A program made the translations under genes and the position numbers. Shown here in pieces: positions 1 to 8,960 of a stretch of 64,000 bases of DNA. The stretch covers positions 54,037 through 118,036 of the forward strand of contig CAYFMN010000009.1 in NCBI GenBank assembly GCA_964344185.1, read 5' to 3'. Position 1 is the stretch's first letter, and every line of letters starts with the position of its first letter. The notes beneath the pieces were generated by a model. It worked only from the letters and a program-made list of their open reading frames with translations, was not told the origin of the DNA and did not search any database. This stretch comes from JAJDAT01 sp964344185. GTDB taxonomy: Bacteria > Nitrospinota > Nitrospinia > Nitrospinales > JAJDAT01.

Positions 1-346
1 TTTGCAAAGTATATGGTTTAAGGACCATGATTACGCTAGTTTTCTCCGCCGTAACGCTGGAGGTTCTCTTGCCTTTTCTAAGAAGGGTCATTTCGCCAAA
101 AATAGCTCCTTCATTTAATACGGCCAATGTCAATTCATCGCCAGAAGTTTGCTTACTGACTCGGACAGTCCCTTTCAATAGGATATATAGGGCGGTGTCT
201 CTCTCGCCTTCCTGGATGATCCTATCGTTTTCCGAATATTTATAAAAATGTCTCTGGTCAGACGCTAAACTTTCCAATTCCTCCCTTTTAAAATCTTCAA
301 AAAAAGGAATGCCTTCCAACCAGCGGACTATGGTATCTACTTCCAC
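1..346 (-). CDS. Cyclic nucleotide-binding domain protein, C-terminal part cut by window edge
   Basis: The minus-strand reading frame is open from position 346 to the left edge, and its C-terminus lies outside the window. The translation shows a Crp/cAMP-type beta-roll: FYKYSENDRIIQEGER, then ALYILLKGTVRV, then GAIFGEMTLLRKGKRTSSV, the last being the phosphate-binding-cassette region. An in-frame TGA lies 24 bases upstream of the chosen GTG at 344-346, which limits the possible starts. No strong ribosome site is visible. It may be a stand-alone sensor, or the start of a larger protein such as a Crp-type regulator or a kinase. Which ligand it binds cannot be told from this part. Confidence 0.75.
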   Translation of the reverse strand, partial: MEVDTIVRWLEGIPFFEDFKREELESLASDQRHFYKYSENDRIIQEGERDTALYILLKGTVRVSKQTSGDELTLAVLNEGAIFGEMTLLRKGKRTSSVTAEKTSVIMVLKPYTLQ

Positions 347-483
347 AATCTTATTTTCAACCTTTTGTCTTCAAAATTTAGATTTACCACAAAACAACGC
401 ATTAATTTCTTTTTTATCAAAAAGTTAGAAAAGGATCAACTATGAATTTTAGAACGTAACTTTAAAATAGCCGATAGAGGCTT

Positions 484-1902
484 TTATAATCCTGCGGCGT
501 CTCTCTTTTGACGTTTCATATATTTCAAAGTCATTTCTTTATCCCCTTTACTATAAAAATAATACATAAAAAATTGATCGCTCTTTGATTTATCTTGGCT
601 AATAAACGTCTCAACCATTTTTTTAGCTAACGACCAGTTTGGAACATATTCAACCAAAAAAGCTGTCGCGTTACCTGCTATGGGATTCGTCACAAGCGAG
701 TCGATTTCTTTTTTTCCTTTTTCCTGTTCAAAACCAGGAGGCCAGGGATTATAAACTCCAATCAAGGCAAAAAAAATGGATATAGCTAATACTCCTTTAA
801 AGAGCTTTAGATTTTTATTTTCCAGCGCTACAGGTACAAACAATAAAAGAATAGGAATTATTGGAATCAAATAACGAAACCCATAAGACCAACCGCCATA
901 TGAACCGACAAATATGATATGTCCGAGAATAAAAAAAATACACGCGCCTATTAAACTTCCAGTCCAACGTTTGGGAAAAATTTTTTCTTGCTTGTAAGCT
1001 TTTACTATCCCAATCACTCCAAAAAATAAAACTGGGGAAACAGTAAAAAAACCGTGCGATCCAAATAAACATTCAACTGGATACAAATAACTTTCTGGCA
1101 ACAAAACTCCAAACACGCTAGAGGAAAAAGCGCTGCTGTAATCATGTCCTTCAGAAACAAATTTGGGAGGTAACAAACGCCCTGCTGTAAAGTAATTTGC
1201 AGCTATAAACACACCAACGAAAAACGCTAATGAAACAAGGAGCGCTTTTATCCCTTGAGCGCTTTTTGAATCATAGAGGATTAAAACAATAACTGGAATA
1301 AAAACTAACCCTGGGACGATATCGATACAAAACGCTACTCCTAAGCAAACGGCCGCCAAATAAGCGCGTTCTAACAAAGCGTAATATAACGACGAAAAAA
1401 TTAAGGCGGCGGCTATGGTGTGATTATTAAAGGTAGACGAAAAACTCGTTAATAACGTACCGGTCAACAAAGCTAAGGCAAGTAAATTTCTTATCTTTGA
1501 TCCAATATCTTGATAAATACCAAGAGCGCAATAAAATTGAGCAACCAGAAAAGAGGTTGCGCCTCCAACGATTATCAACGTTAAAAGATAAACTACGATT
1601 TCCTCATCTTCCTTAAACGTGATTCCAAAAATTTGTTTAAGAATCCAATAAACTCCAGCTCCAATTATTCCCAATACAGGAGGTTTATTTGAATATTCAT
1701 GACCGTCTATTATTACCTTATCTCGCGTCCATCGGTATTGGGATTGGTTGATTTCTGAAGTTCCATAATCGACAAGCGATTCAATATGGGCAAAGCGCGA
1801 GGCGTCGTTTCCCGCCAAGAAAACATGGCTATGGACGATTAAACTGCAAAAAATAAAAGATAGTAAAAAGACCTTATAGAAAAACTTATCTTTTAATTGC
1901 AT
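484..1902 (-). CDS. Polytopic membrane glycosyltransferase (GT-C/PMT-like)
   Basis: A 472-residue protein with about ten hydrophobic segments and a short basic C-terminus. After the first membrane segment comes a luminal loop with GNDASRFAHIESLVDYGT and then DGHEYSNKPP. This layout, with an acidic residue early in loop 1 and a KPP near the second helix, is typical of GT-C-fold transferases (GT39/GT83-like) that use polyprenyl-phosphate sugars to modify lipids or proteins on the periplasmic face. The acceptor cannot be inferred. The gene stands alone between the cyclic-nucleotide protein and the flagellar genes. The start at 1902 follows the second-position basic residues expected before helix 1, but has no clear ribosome site. 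Confidence 0.7.
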   Translation of the reverse strand: MQLKDKFFYKVFLLSFIFCSLIVHSHVFLAGNDASRFAHIESLVDYGTSEINQSQYRWTRDKVIIDGHEYSNKPPVLGIIGAGVYWILKQIFGITFKEDEEIVVYLLTLIIVGGATSFLVAQFYCALGIYQDIGSKIRNLLALALLTGTLLTSFSSTFNNHTIAAALIFSSLYYALLERAYLAAVCLGVAFCIDIVPGLVFIPVIVLILYDSKSAQGIKALLVSLAFFVGVFIAANYFTAGRLLPPKFVSEGHDYSSAFSSSVFGVLLPESYLYPVECLFGSHGFFTVSPVLFFGVIGIVKAYKQEKIFPKRWTGSLIGACIFFILGHIIFVGSYGGWSYGFRYLIPIIPILLLFVPVALENKNLKLFKGVLAISIFFALIGVYNPWPPGFEQEKGKKEIDSLVTNPIAGNATAFLVEYVPNWSLAKKMVETFISQDKSKSDQFFMYYFYSKGDKEMTLKYMKRQKRDAAGL

Positions 1903-2014
1903 TAATCAAAATTATAGAGATGATATTTGGCATATAACCAGGGAGGAAACAGTATGGCCAAACTCAAATTTTATTTGAGTTAAAACCTAAGCGCAGGACT
2001 GATAGGAAATAAGC

Positions 2015-2031
2015 CCCCGCTAAAAGCGGGG
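2015..2031 (-). terminator. Hairpin downstream of fliN, possible terminator
   Basis: A perfect 7-bp stem (CCCCGCT/AGCGGGG) with a 3-base loop lies 23 bases past the fliN stop. On the minus strand it is followed by GCTTATTT rather than a clean T run. It probably ends the fliLMN transcript, though weakly by sequence. Confidence 0.4.
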
Positions 2032-2053
2032 AAATAAAGCGAAATAAAACCTC

Positions 2054-2440
2054 CTACGACAATGATTGAACTCTTTCCAGGGGAGAAACAATGTCAGTAA
2101 GACGAATACCAAATTTCTCGTTAACAACAACAACTTCACCACGAGCAACCAGTTTCTGGTTTACCAATACTTCCAATGGTTCGCCTACAAGCTTGGTTAA
2201 TTCAACAACCGATCCTTGATTTAGCTGCAATAAATCATTGATGAGCATTTTGGTTCTACCAAGCTCAACAGTTACGGTTAGCGGAATATCTAAAATTAGA
2301 TCGAGGTTTTTAGTTTCTTCTTTCGCGGCAACGGCTCCTCCGCTGTCAAAATCGTCGCCTAAAGATTCCTCGCCATCAAGGTCGCCAATATCCCCTAAAT
2401 CTTCGATAAAATCGGCATCTCCATCCAAACTATCTTCCAT
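2054..2440 (-). CDS. fliN: Flagellar motor switch protein FliN
   Basis: 128 residues. An acidic, low-complexity N-terminus (residues 1-40, rich in Asp, Glu and Gly) is followed by a SpoA/FliMN C-terminal domain: LDIPLTVTVELGRTKM, then LLQLNQGSVVEL, then GEVVVVNEKFGIRLTDIV. FliN forms the C-ring of the flagellar motor with FliM and docks export substrates via FliH. The gene starts just after the fliM stop, with a strong GGAAGGG ribosome site inside the end of fliM. That indicates translational coupling in a fliL-fliM-fliN operon. Length and domain order are normal for the family. Confidence 0.96.
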   Translation of the reverse strand: MEDSLDGDADFIEDLGDIGDLDGEESLGDDFDSGGAVAAKEETKNLDLILDIPLTVTVELGRTKMLINDLLQLNQGSVVELTKLVGEPLEVLVNQKLVARGEVVVVNEKFGIRLTDIVSPLERVQSLS

Positions 2441-2443
2441 GGT

Positions 2444-3424
2444 TTACCCTTCCCTTTCGATAATATCGGTTATTTGAACGGCTTTAGCCCCGCGCGATAC
2501 GCCGGGGAACCCTTTAAATTTCTTAACGTCTTCTACGGTCACTTGCAAAGGATCTGAAACATCGTTACCTAAAACAATCGTTTCTCCAACCTTCATTTTT
2601 AACAAGTCCCGGGTACTTACAACAATCTTGCCAAGTTCGACCACCACCTCTACCTCGGCTTGCAATAATTGGGTACGCAAACGCCTCATCCACGCCTGAT
2701 CGACTTCTACTTGCTCACTCTGGAAGTTTTCCCTCAGTTTAGGCATGATAGGCTCGACGGTTACATAAGGTATACAGACCGTAATAGTTCCAGAAAATCC
2801 TTCCATTTCCACTTCAAATAAAATAACTAAAACAACGTCAGTCGGAGGAACAATGGCGGCGAATTGGGGGTTTACTTCGGATCGAACATAATTAACGCTA
2901 ACGGCATGAACCGGCTTCCAAGCCTTTTCAAAATCTTCAAGCGCTTTAACAACAACGCTTTTGGTCATTCTAATTTCAATGGCGCTAAAATCGCGACCTA
3001 CGATTTTTAGTTTGGAAGAACCCGTTCCGCCAAAAAAAGTATCCACTAAAGAAAAAACAAGTTTACTTTCCACTACTACCAAACCATGACCGCGAAGCGG
3101 TTCCATACGGAAAACATGGAGACTTGAAGGAACTGGAAGCGATTTTAGAAATTCCCCAAACTTAACCGTATCGGTCGAAACGGTACTCACATCTGCAGAT
3201 TTTCTAAGTAAGGTGGAAAGGGAGTTTCGAAACAACCGAGAAAACATTTGGTTAATAATATCCAAAGTGGGTAATCGTCCTCGAATAATCTTTTCCTGAC
3301 TTGAAAGATCATAAGGAACAACTCCGGATACTTCTTCCGGTTGATCGCTTTCTGTCTCTATATCGCCTTCGCCAACTCCACGTAGTAAGGCGTCAACTTC
3401 ATTTTGAGAAAGGACTTCGCTCAT
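2444..3424 (-). CDS. fliM: Flagellar motor switch protein FliM
   Basis: 326 residues, the usual length. The N-terminus MSEVLSQNEVDALLRGV is the conserved CheY-P-binding EIDALL-like motif. It is followed by the middle CheC-like domain (about residues 45-230) and a C-terminal SpoA domain (about 245-320) that contacts FliN. It is a C-ring component controlling the direction of rotation. It lies between fliL and fliN in the same direction. The ribosome site before the ATG at 3424 is weak. Confidence 0.97.
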   Translation of the reverse strand: MSEVLSQNEVDALLRGVGEGDIETESDQPEEVSGVVPYDLSSQEKIIRGRLPTLDIINQMFSRLFRNSLSTLLRKSADVSTVSTDTVKFGEFLKSLPVPSSLHVFRMEPLRGHGLVVVESKLVFSLVDTFFGGTGSSKLKIVGRDFSAIEIRMTKSVVVKALEDFEKAWKPVHAVSVNYVRSEVNPQFAAIVPPTDVVLVILFEVEMEGFSGTITVCIPYVTVEPIMPKLRENFQSEQVEVDQAWMRRLRTQLLQAEVEVVVELGKIVVSTRDLLKMKVGETIVLGNDVSDPLQVTVEDVKKFKGFPGVSRGAKAVQITDIIEREG

Positions 3425-3476
3425 AGTTTCAATCTAAAAAAATTGATAGCAATGTCTCCTAACTATTGTACCTCAA

Positions 3477-4043
3477 TTATTGAATTACGAATTCGGTAAA
3501 ATAAGCGTCTTTTACATGCCCTAATACCAAAAAACGGTTCACTCTGGTGGTTATTTCGTCTTTTAATTTAAACTTTCCTTGAACTGAATATACATCCTCA
3601 AACGATTTACTGCTTAATAAAATTAAAATTGAGTCAGTTATTTTTTGAACATTTTCATTAACTTCCGCATGTACTTCAGGGGAGCTCAGCTCTAATGTCA
3701 CAGTGACTTTTAGAAATCTATTACCTTGGCTATTGGCCAAGTTAACAATAAATGGTTCTAAAGGAACCATTACGCCAAGACCTGGTTGAATAGCGATTTC
3801 TTTCTTTTCAAGCTCTTTACCATCTTCTCCAGCCGGAGGCGCTTCTCCTTCCGCCGGCGCTTCTCCTTCCGCCGGCACTTCTCCTTCCGCCGGCGCTTCA
3901 GCCGCATCTGGTTTTTGGAAAAAAGTTATATATGCATAGTATCCGCCCCCACCAAGCAACGCGAGCAAAATGATGATTATTAAAATAATCAGTACTTTAG
4001 ATTTTTTCGGGCCCTCTTCTTCGCCAAAATCGTCTTCAGCCAT
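3477..4043 (-). CDS. fliL: Flagellar basal body-associated protein FliL
   Basis: 188 residues. An acidic cytoplasmic start is followed by one membrane helix (about residues 15-37, Ile/Leu/Gly rich). Next comes a periplasmic linker with PAEGEx hexapeptide repeats encoded by an 18-bp tandem DNA repeat (about 3840-3895), and then the FliL domain, which ends FTEFVIQ. FliL surrounds the stator at the inner membrane and supports motor torque. It is the first gene of the fliL-fliM-fliN run, with a good AAGGAGA ribosome site 7 bases before the ATG. The repeat is an obvious site for slippage between strains. Confidence 0.95.
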   Translation of the reverse strand: MAEDDFGEEEGPKKSKVLIILIIIILLALLGGGGYYAYITFFQKPDAAEAPAEGEVPAEGEAPAEGEAPPAGEDGKELEKKEIAIQPGLGVMVPLEPFIVNLANSQGNRFLKVTVTLELSSPEVHAEVNENVQKITDSILILLSSKSFEDVYSVQGKFKLKDEITTRVNRFLVLGHVKDAYFTEFVIQ

Positions 4044-4707
4044 GAATTTTCTCCTTAAACGCTATTAGGTTTTCCCTTTTATATGGACCTAAATATGCGC
4101 CAAAACTGCATCGTCAAAAAAACTCTAAATCATTAATTAATGTAGAACTGAAGCAAGGGCCATGCCGAGGCAAAGTTTTTCAATTAAAAAACTTTAAAAA
4201 ACAACAACTTAATATAAAAAAATATGATTTACAAGCGCCATTTCCATATTTTTTTATTCACAAAAGGTCTACGTGAAAAATGAAAGTCAAATTTTTGAAT
4301 TTCAGGTCAAAAAACAGGTTTTGTTTAATTTTGTGGCTTTTTTTCAATGTTTGCGCTTAAAAAAAGCAATTTATTTATCAAAATTTTGTCAGCAACTGGA
4401 TTAAAAATAAATATCATTTCAATAACTATATGATTCTAAAAGAGTTACTAACTAATTTCCACTTATTTCTTAAAAAAAAACATGTCGGTATAGATCTTGA
4501 AATAATAAAGACCCGTAATCGAATTTATTTCGACGTTAAAAACCAAATTTTTACGCATCCAAATAGTCAAATGAATACTTCAGGAAAATTTTTCCCGTTA
4601 AAAATTTCCCAAAGCTATTTAAAGTTAAAGGGGTTTTCTTTGAAATTGTCCCCTCATTCAAATTCAAATTAATCGTCTCATAATTAATTGTTAGGAGAAT
4701 TTTTATA
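4044..4707. other. Divergent AT-rich intergenic region between fliL and amt
   Basis: This 664-bp stretch is very AT-rich and must hold the promoters of fliL (leftward) and amt (rightward). I searched for a sigma-54 signature (GG, 10 bases, GC), which is common before ammonium transporter genes, and found no good match. An open frame at 4430-4672 has no ribosome site and a composition like random AT-rich DNA, so I do not call it a gene. Confidence 0.5.
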
Positions 4708-5997
4708 ATGAAACCCCCAATAAAACGTTTAATTTTACTATCGACGCTTTTATTTTCCTTTTTGGCAGGCTTTGCTGAAGCTGCGGAAGAAACTCCAACC
4801 ATTAATCAAGCCGACACCGCCTGGTTGATCGTATCTTCGGCTTTAGTTATGTTGATGTTGCCAGGTCTCGCTCTATTTTATGGCGGTATGGTTAGGAGAA
4901 AGAACGTTTTAAGCACTCTAATGCACAGCTTCATTCCTTTGGGCGTCATTACTTTTCAATGGGTTTTAATCGGATATACGTTATCTTTTGGAGCCGATAT
5001 CGGAAAATTTGTTGGCGGTCTAGATAAATTATTCCTTAATGGAATCACTCATGAAACTTTAAATGGCACCATCCCCGACTTTTTGTTTTGCGTTTTTCAA
5101 ATGATGTTTGCCATTATTACCGCCGCATTAATAAGCGGCTCTATTGCAGAACGCGTCAGCTTTAAAGGTTACGTTGTATTTATTTTCCTCTGGTCCACTT
5201 TAGTTTACGACCCACTCTGCCACTGGGTATGGGGAGGCGGTTGGTTAGCCGATTTAGGTGCTTTAGACTTTGCGGGTGGAACGGTCGTTCACATTTCTTC
5301 TGGAACTGCTGGTCTTGCCGCCGCCATTTATTTGAAAAAACGTCGCGGTTTTCCGGGTTCTCTAATGATACCGCATAACCTGCCATTTACCTTATTAGGA
5401 GCGGGGTTGCTTTGGTTTGGATGGTTTGGATTTAATGCCGGTAGCGCTTTAGCTTCTGATGGGCTGGCCTCTTTAGCTTTCCTTAATACTCAAATAGCGG
5501 CAGGAATGGGAATGGTAGGTTGGATGTTGGCAGAATATATTAAAGTAGGTAAAGCCAGCGCATTAGGAGGAGCTTCTGGAATAGTAGCGGGTTTAGTCGC
5601 TATCACCCCTGCAGCCGGTTTCGTTGAACCGGGCTGGTCTATCGTAATTGGTATTGTAGCGGGATATATCTGCCAAGTAGCTGTTACTTTAAAAGTCAAA
5701 CTTGGTTACGACGACTCCTTAGACGCTTTTGGAGTTCACGCAGTTGGCGGAGCTTGGGGAGCGCTCGCAACTGGACTTTTCGTAACGGTTGGCGGAACTG
5801 GGCTTTTGGCTGGTAATATCTCTCAAGTTGGCGTACAAATTGTGGGAATTATCGCAGCCGCTGCCTACTCTTTCGCAGTAACTTATGGGCTGGTCGCTAT
5901 TATTGATAAAACCATTGGCTTCCGTGTTGACGACGAAGAGGAAGAAATGGGGCTTGATACCACCCAGCATGGAGAAACTGGTTACAATATGGTTTAA
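4708..5997 (+). CDS. amt: Ammonium transporter Amt
   Basis: 429 residues with an N-terminal signal-like helix cleaved around AEAAEE, then eleven membrane helices. It conducts NH4+/NH3 across the inner membrane as a trimer. Family landmarks are GLALFYGGMVRRKN in helix 1, the ALDFAGGTVVHISSG motif carrying the first pore histidine (His195), and DAFGVHAVGGAWGA carrying the second (His344). A strong TTAGGAG ribosome site precedes the ATG. The C-terminal tail (about 30 residues, DDEEEEMGLD) is where a PII protein would normally dock. Unusually, no glnK/PII gene is adjacent; a porin gene follows instead. Confidence 0.96.
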   Translation: MKPPIKRLILLSTLLFSFLAGFAEAAEETPTINQADTAWLIVSSALVMLMLPGLALFYGGMVRRKNVLSTLMHSFIPLGVITFQWVLIGYTLSFGADIGKFVGGLDKLFLNGITHETLNGTIPDFLFCVFQMMFAIITAALISGSIAERVSFKGYVVFIFLWSTLVYDPLCHWVWGGGWLADLGALDFAGGTVVHISSGTAGLAAAIYLKKRRGFPGSLMIPHNLPFTLLGAGLLWFGWFGFNAGSALASDGLASLAFLNTQIAAGMGMVGWMLAEYIKVGKASALGGASGIVAGLVAITPAAGFVEPGWSIVIGIVAGYICQVAVTLKVKLGYDDSLDAFGVHAVGGAWGALATGLFVTVGGTGLLAGNISQVGVQIVGIIAAAAYSFAVTYGLVAIIDKTIGFRVDDEEEEMGLDTTQHGETGYNMV

Positions 5998-6110
5998 TTA
6001 TGCTACAATCTTGTCACTTTATATTGATTGATAATTATTAATTAAGTATTTAAATTTAATCAAATTTCTATCGAATTTTTAATTTTCGAACGCTTTGGAG
6101 GAGGAACGCG

Positions 6111-7241
6111 ATGAAAAAAGTTTTATGCTACGCCCTAGTTTGCTTTTTGGCTGTGCCAGCCCTATCTGGTTTGGCGAAAGCGGAATCTACATTAGAGTTA
6201 TTAAAAGATATCGAAGTGCATGGTTTTGCAACTTCATCTTATTCATATAACTTTAATAAACCATCAACTGGCGTTAATGCATTTCGTGTTTATGACACGG
6301 ACGACAATGCCTTCAAATTTGACAACGGCGAATTAGTTCTCAAAAAAGACGCCACTAATAAGGGCGATATCGGTTTTAGAGTTGACCTGACTTATGGTTT
6401 TAGTCAACCAGAAGTTAATAAATCTTCCAGAGGACCGAACGTTGCCGGTACCGATGTCTCCGACGATGAATTTGATCTTCAAATCGCGTTTGTTTCGTAT
6501 AACGTTCCAATTGGAAACGGATTGCAATTAGATTTTGGTAAGTTTGCCACGAATGTTGGTTCGGAAGTAATGGACGGATACGACGGGTTCAATTACAACT
6601 TTTCCAGAACCTTTGCTTTTAGCTTTGGTCCGTTCACCCACACGGGTATCCGAGCAAACTATGCATTAAACGACATGGTTGGTTTGCAATTCTTTGTAGC
6701 AAATGGTCAAGACAACACTTCTGAAGATAACGACGCTAAGTCAATAGGCGCGCAGGTTTCTGTATCTCCTACGGCAAACATCGATCTTTATTTTAACTAT
6801 TTTGGCGGGCCTGAAGTTCAAACTGGCGACGCTAGCAACTCAAACGACTTCCGTAACTTCTTCGATTTCGTTGGAGAGGTTAGATTTACCGACTCAACTT
6901 TGTTAAATGTAGATGTTGTTTATGGAACTGAAGACAATGCGTTAGGCGCGGGATTAGACGCCGAGTGGTTTGGGTTTGCCGGAATTATTCGTCATGACTT
7001 TAACAACTGGTTTTCCTTGAACCTTCGCGGCGAATACTATGACGACCAAGACGGTTTTCGTTCCGGAACGGTTCAAGAGTTAGTAGCGTTTACGGTAACT
7101 CCAGAAATCCGAATTCATAACAACTTTGTTATTAGAGGCGAGTATCGCCACGATGATTCCAACGCAAACGTATTCGACGACGAAGGCGTTGCGGACGATA
7201 GCCAAGATACTGTAGCCTTAAACGCTTTATTTTATTTCTAA
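6111..7241 (+). CDS. Outer-membrane beta-barrel porin (BBP2/OmpL-like)
   Basis: 376 residues with a clear signal peptide (about residues 1-24, ending LAKAES). The mature protein is rich in alternating hydrophobic and aromatic strands and ends LNALFYF, with the terminal aromatic typical of BAM substrates. The pattern of DIEVHGFATSSYSYNFN followed by a pair of strands and GLQLDFGKFATNVGSEVM matches the putative beta-barrel porin-2 family. It probably forms a passive channel for small solutes. Its place 113 bp after amt, with a strong terminator behind it, suggests a two-gene unit serving ammonium or small-cation passage across both membranes; this last step is inference. A GGAGGAGG ribosome site precedes the ATG. 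Confidence 0.85.
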   Translation: MKKVLCYALVCFLAVPALSGLAKAESTLELLKDIEVHGFATSSYSYNFNKPSTGVNAFRVYDTDDNAFKFDNGELVLKKDATNKGDIGFRVDLTYGFSQPEVNKSSRGPNVAGTDVSDDEFDLQIAFVSYNVPIGNGLQLDFGKFATNVGSEVMDGYDGFNYNFSRTFAFSFGPFTHTGIRANYALNDMVGLQFFVANGQDNTSEDNDAKSIGAQVSVSPTANIDLYFNYFGGPEVQTGDASNSNDFRNFFDFVGEVRFTDSTLLNVDVVYGTEDNALGAGLDAEWFGFAGIIRHDFNNWFSLNLRGEYYDDQDGFRSGTVQELVAFTVTPEIRIHNNFVIRGEYRHDDSNANVFDDEGVADDSQDTVALNALFYF

Positions 7242-7256
7242 AATATCCGTTTTATC

Positions 7257-7294
7257 AAAGCCCGGAAAGGTTAACGCCTTTCCGGGCTTTTTTA
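7257..7294 (+). terminator. Rho-independent terminator after the porin gene
   Basis: A 13-bp perfect inverted repeat (AAGCCCGGAAAGG / CCTTTCCGGGCTT) with a 6-base loop is followed directly by a T tract. It begins 16 bases past the porin stop and ends the amt-porin transcription unit. Confidence 0.95.
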
Positions 7295-7376
7295 TTTTCT
7301 TCAAACTAATCTCCTCTTTATTTCCTGTCACCCGAAGGGATAAAATAGGTTTATAAAAATTTTTCCCGTTTCATCA

Positions 7377-7694
7377 ATGTTGACTGAAGACCAAAACACA
7401 ATTATTTACATAATGTTTTTGAATGGAATAGTATTCCTTGGATTAAACTTTGTCGCCCAAACCATCATATTTCCTGGGGGACCAGGATCTAAAATTAAAG
7501 GATACATGCTTATTACTTTGGTGATCACGGCATTTTCCGCCCAACAAGAGTTTAGAGGTTTGGTAGCTCTTGGTTTTTCAGCCGAAAAAGTTCAAAGCAT
7601 CTTATTAGCCGGATTCATTGCCCCCACTTTTATCATTTCCTTAGTTTATTATCGGGTCAAAAAAAATCGCCAAATAAAAGAAAACGAAAACTAA
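7377..7694 (+). CDS. Small membrane protein, function unknown
   Basis: 105 residues with three predicted membrane helices (about 8-32, 42-62 and 74-94) and a basic, hydrophilic C-terminus (KKNRQIKENEN). I do not recognise a family. It ends 18 bp before ltaE and reads in the same direction, so it probably shares that transcript. No convincing ribosome site precedes the ATG at 7377. The positive-inside charge pattern and codon use like its neighbours support a real gene. Confidence 0.6.
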   Translation: MLTEDQNTIIYIMFLNGIVFLGLNFVAQTIIFPGGPGSKIKGYMLITLVITAFSAQQEFRGLVALGFSAEKVQSILLAGFIAPTFIISLVYYRVKKNRQIKENEN

Positions 7695-7712
7695 AATTCA
7701 TCGAGGAAATTA

Positions 7713-8747
7713 ATGGACATCATCGATTTACGAAGCGACACATTCACGCAACCAACATACGAAATGCGAGAAGCGATGAAAGACGCAACTGTTGGCGACG
7801 ACGTTTTCGAAGAAGATCCTACAATAATCGAGTTGCAGGAATTCGCCTCAAAAAAAATTGGTAAAGAATCAGCCTTATTTCTTCCAAGCGGAACAATGGG
7901 TAATTTAGTATCGGTGTTGACTCATTGCGGAAGAGGCGATGAAATAATTTTGGGAGACCGATCTCATATCTTTCTTAATGAAGTGGGAGGAATATCGGCC
8001 CTTGGCGGTATACATCCTAGGATTCTTCCTAACAAAGACGACGGATCTATACCATTAGAGAAAATAGGATCTGGAATTCGACAAAGTAATCTCCACTACC
8101 CGCCAACGCGCTTAATTTGTTTAGAGAACACTCACAACTACTGCTATGGCAGCCCTATTGGAACAGACTATATGGCCAAGGTCGCTTCTTTAGCGAAAAA
8201 CTATAACTTAAAAATACACCTAGATGGAGCAAGAATTTTTAACGCCGCTGTCGCATTAGAAGTAGACGTTCAAGAAATAACACAACATGTAGATACCGTA
8301 ATGTTTAGCCTTTCAAAAGGGTTGTCCGCGCCTGTCGGTTCCATGATCTGTGGAACCAAAGAGTTTATTGCAAAAGCAAGAAAGAATCGAAAAATGGTGG
8401 GCGGAGGTATGCGTCAATGCGGTCACCTTGCCGCTGCAGGTCTCATAGCGTTAGAGAAACTATCCAAACGTCTACATGAAGATCATGAAAACGCACGGAC
8501 ATTTTCTGAAACTATTTCCAAAATACCAGCAATACAGATTAACCTGAATCAAGTTCAGTCAAATATTGTATTTTTTGGAATGACTTCAGACAAAATAAAC
8601 GGTCGGGAATTTATCGCTAAATTAGGCGAACGTGGAGTTAAAATTCTAGAAACCCAACCGGGATTTTTCCGAGCGGTATTTCATCGTGGCATTTCAAAAG
8701 ACCAAGCCCTACCCGCCGCTAATGCAATAAAAGAAATTTTAAAATAG
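7713..8747 (+). CDS. ltaE: Low-specificity L-threonine aldolase
   Basis: 344 residues, full length for the fold-type I PLP enzyme that cleaves threonine or allo-threonine to glycine and acetaldehyde in the cytoplasm. It opens with IDLRSDTFTQPTYEMREAM. It has the VGDDVFEEDPT motif, the HLDGARIFNAA motif that binds the pyridine nitrogen and phosphate region, and the Schiff-base lysine in FSLSKGLSAPVGS (Lys202). A GAGGAA ribosome site precedes the ATG. It lies directly after the small membrane protein gene. Confidence 0.94.
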   Translation: MDIIDLRSDTFTQPTYEMREAMKDATVGDDVFEEDPTIIELQEFASKKIGKESALFLPSGTMGNLVSVLTHCGRGDEIILGDRSHIFLNEVGGISALGGIHPRILPNKDDGSIPLEKIGSGIRQSNLHYPPTRLICLENTHNYCYGSPIGTDYMAKVASLAKNYNLKIHLDGARIFNAAVALEVDVQEITQHVDTVMFSLSKGLSAPVGSMICGTKEFIAKARKNRKMVGGGMRQCGHLAAAGLIALEKLSKRLHEDHENARTFSETISKIPAIQINLNQVQSNIVFFGMTSDKINGREFIAKLGERGVKILETQPGFFRAVFHRGISKDQALPAANAIKEILK

Positions 8748-8882
8748 TAAAATCGATTCTTCCAAAGAGTTCTAATTAAGTCTTTCCAAGAAGGTAATTA
8801 TAAAAAACGTTCGCAGAGAATTAAACTTTTTAGAGTTTAATAAAATGCTAGAATAATAAAATTCTAATTAATGGCTTTTACG

Positions 8883-8903
8883 TTAAACCAGGGTTTGGTT
8901 TAA
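8883..8903. promoter_or_regulatory. Inverted repeat TTAAACCA-n5-TGGTTTAA upstream of the GCS2 gene
   Basis: A perfect 8-bp inverted repeat with a 5-base spacer, 58 bp before the ATG at 8961. Its size and symmetry suit an operator for a dimeric regulator. It could also fold as an RNA hairpin. No protein can be named. Confidence 0.45.
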
Positions 8904-8912
8904 AGATTTATT

Positions 8913-8935
8913 TGGTCAATTTCATTTATTGACCA
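8913..8935. promoter_or_regulatory. Second inverted repeat TGGTCAAT-n7-ATTGACCA upstream of the GCS2 gene
   Basis: Another perfect 8-bp inverted repeat, with a 7-base spacer, begins 9 bases after the first one. It ends 25 bases before the GCS2 start. It could be an operator, or a leader hairpin near the ribosome site. Confidence 0.45.
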
Positions 8936-8960
8936 CGTTTTAAGGTTTCTAAAGGGCAGA

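Noticed and set aside
3840..3895. Short tandem repeats as a CRISPR-like array
   Set aside because: The 18-bp units are in frame within fliL and encode PAEGEx; there are no spacers.
4334..4358. Sigma-54 promoter before amt
   Set aside because: The GG and GC elements are 18 bases apart by start position, not about 12.
4430..4672. 80-codon plus-strand frame before amt
   Set aside because: No ribosome site, AT-driven composition and no recognisable motif, in what must be the amt/fliL promoter region.
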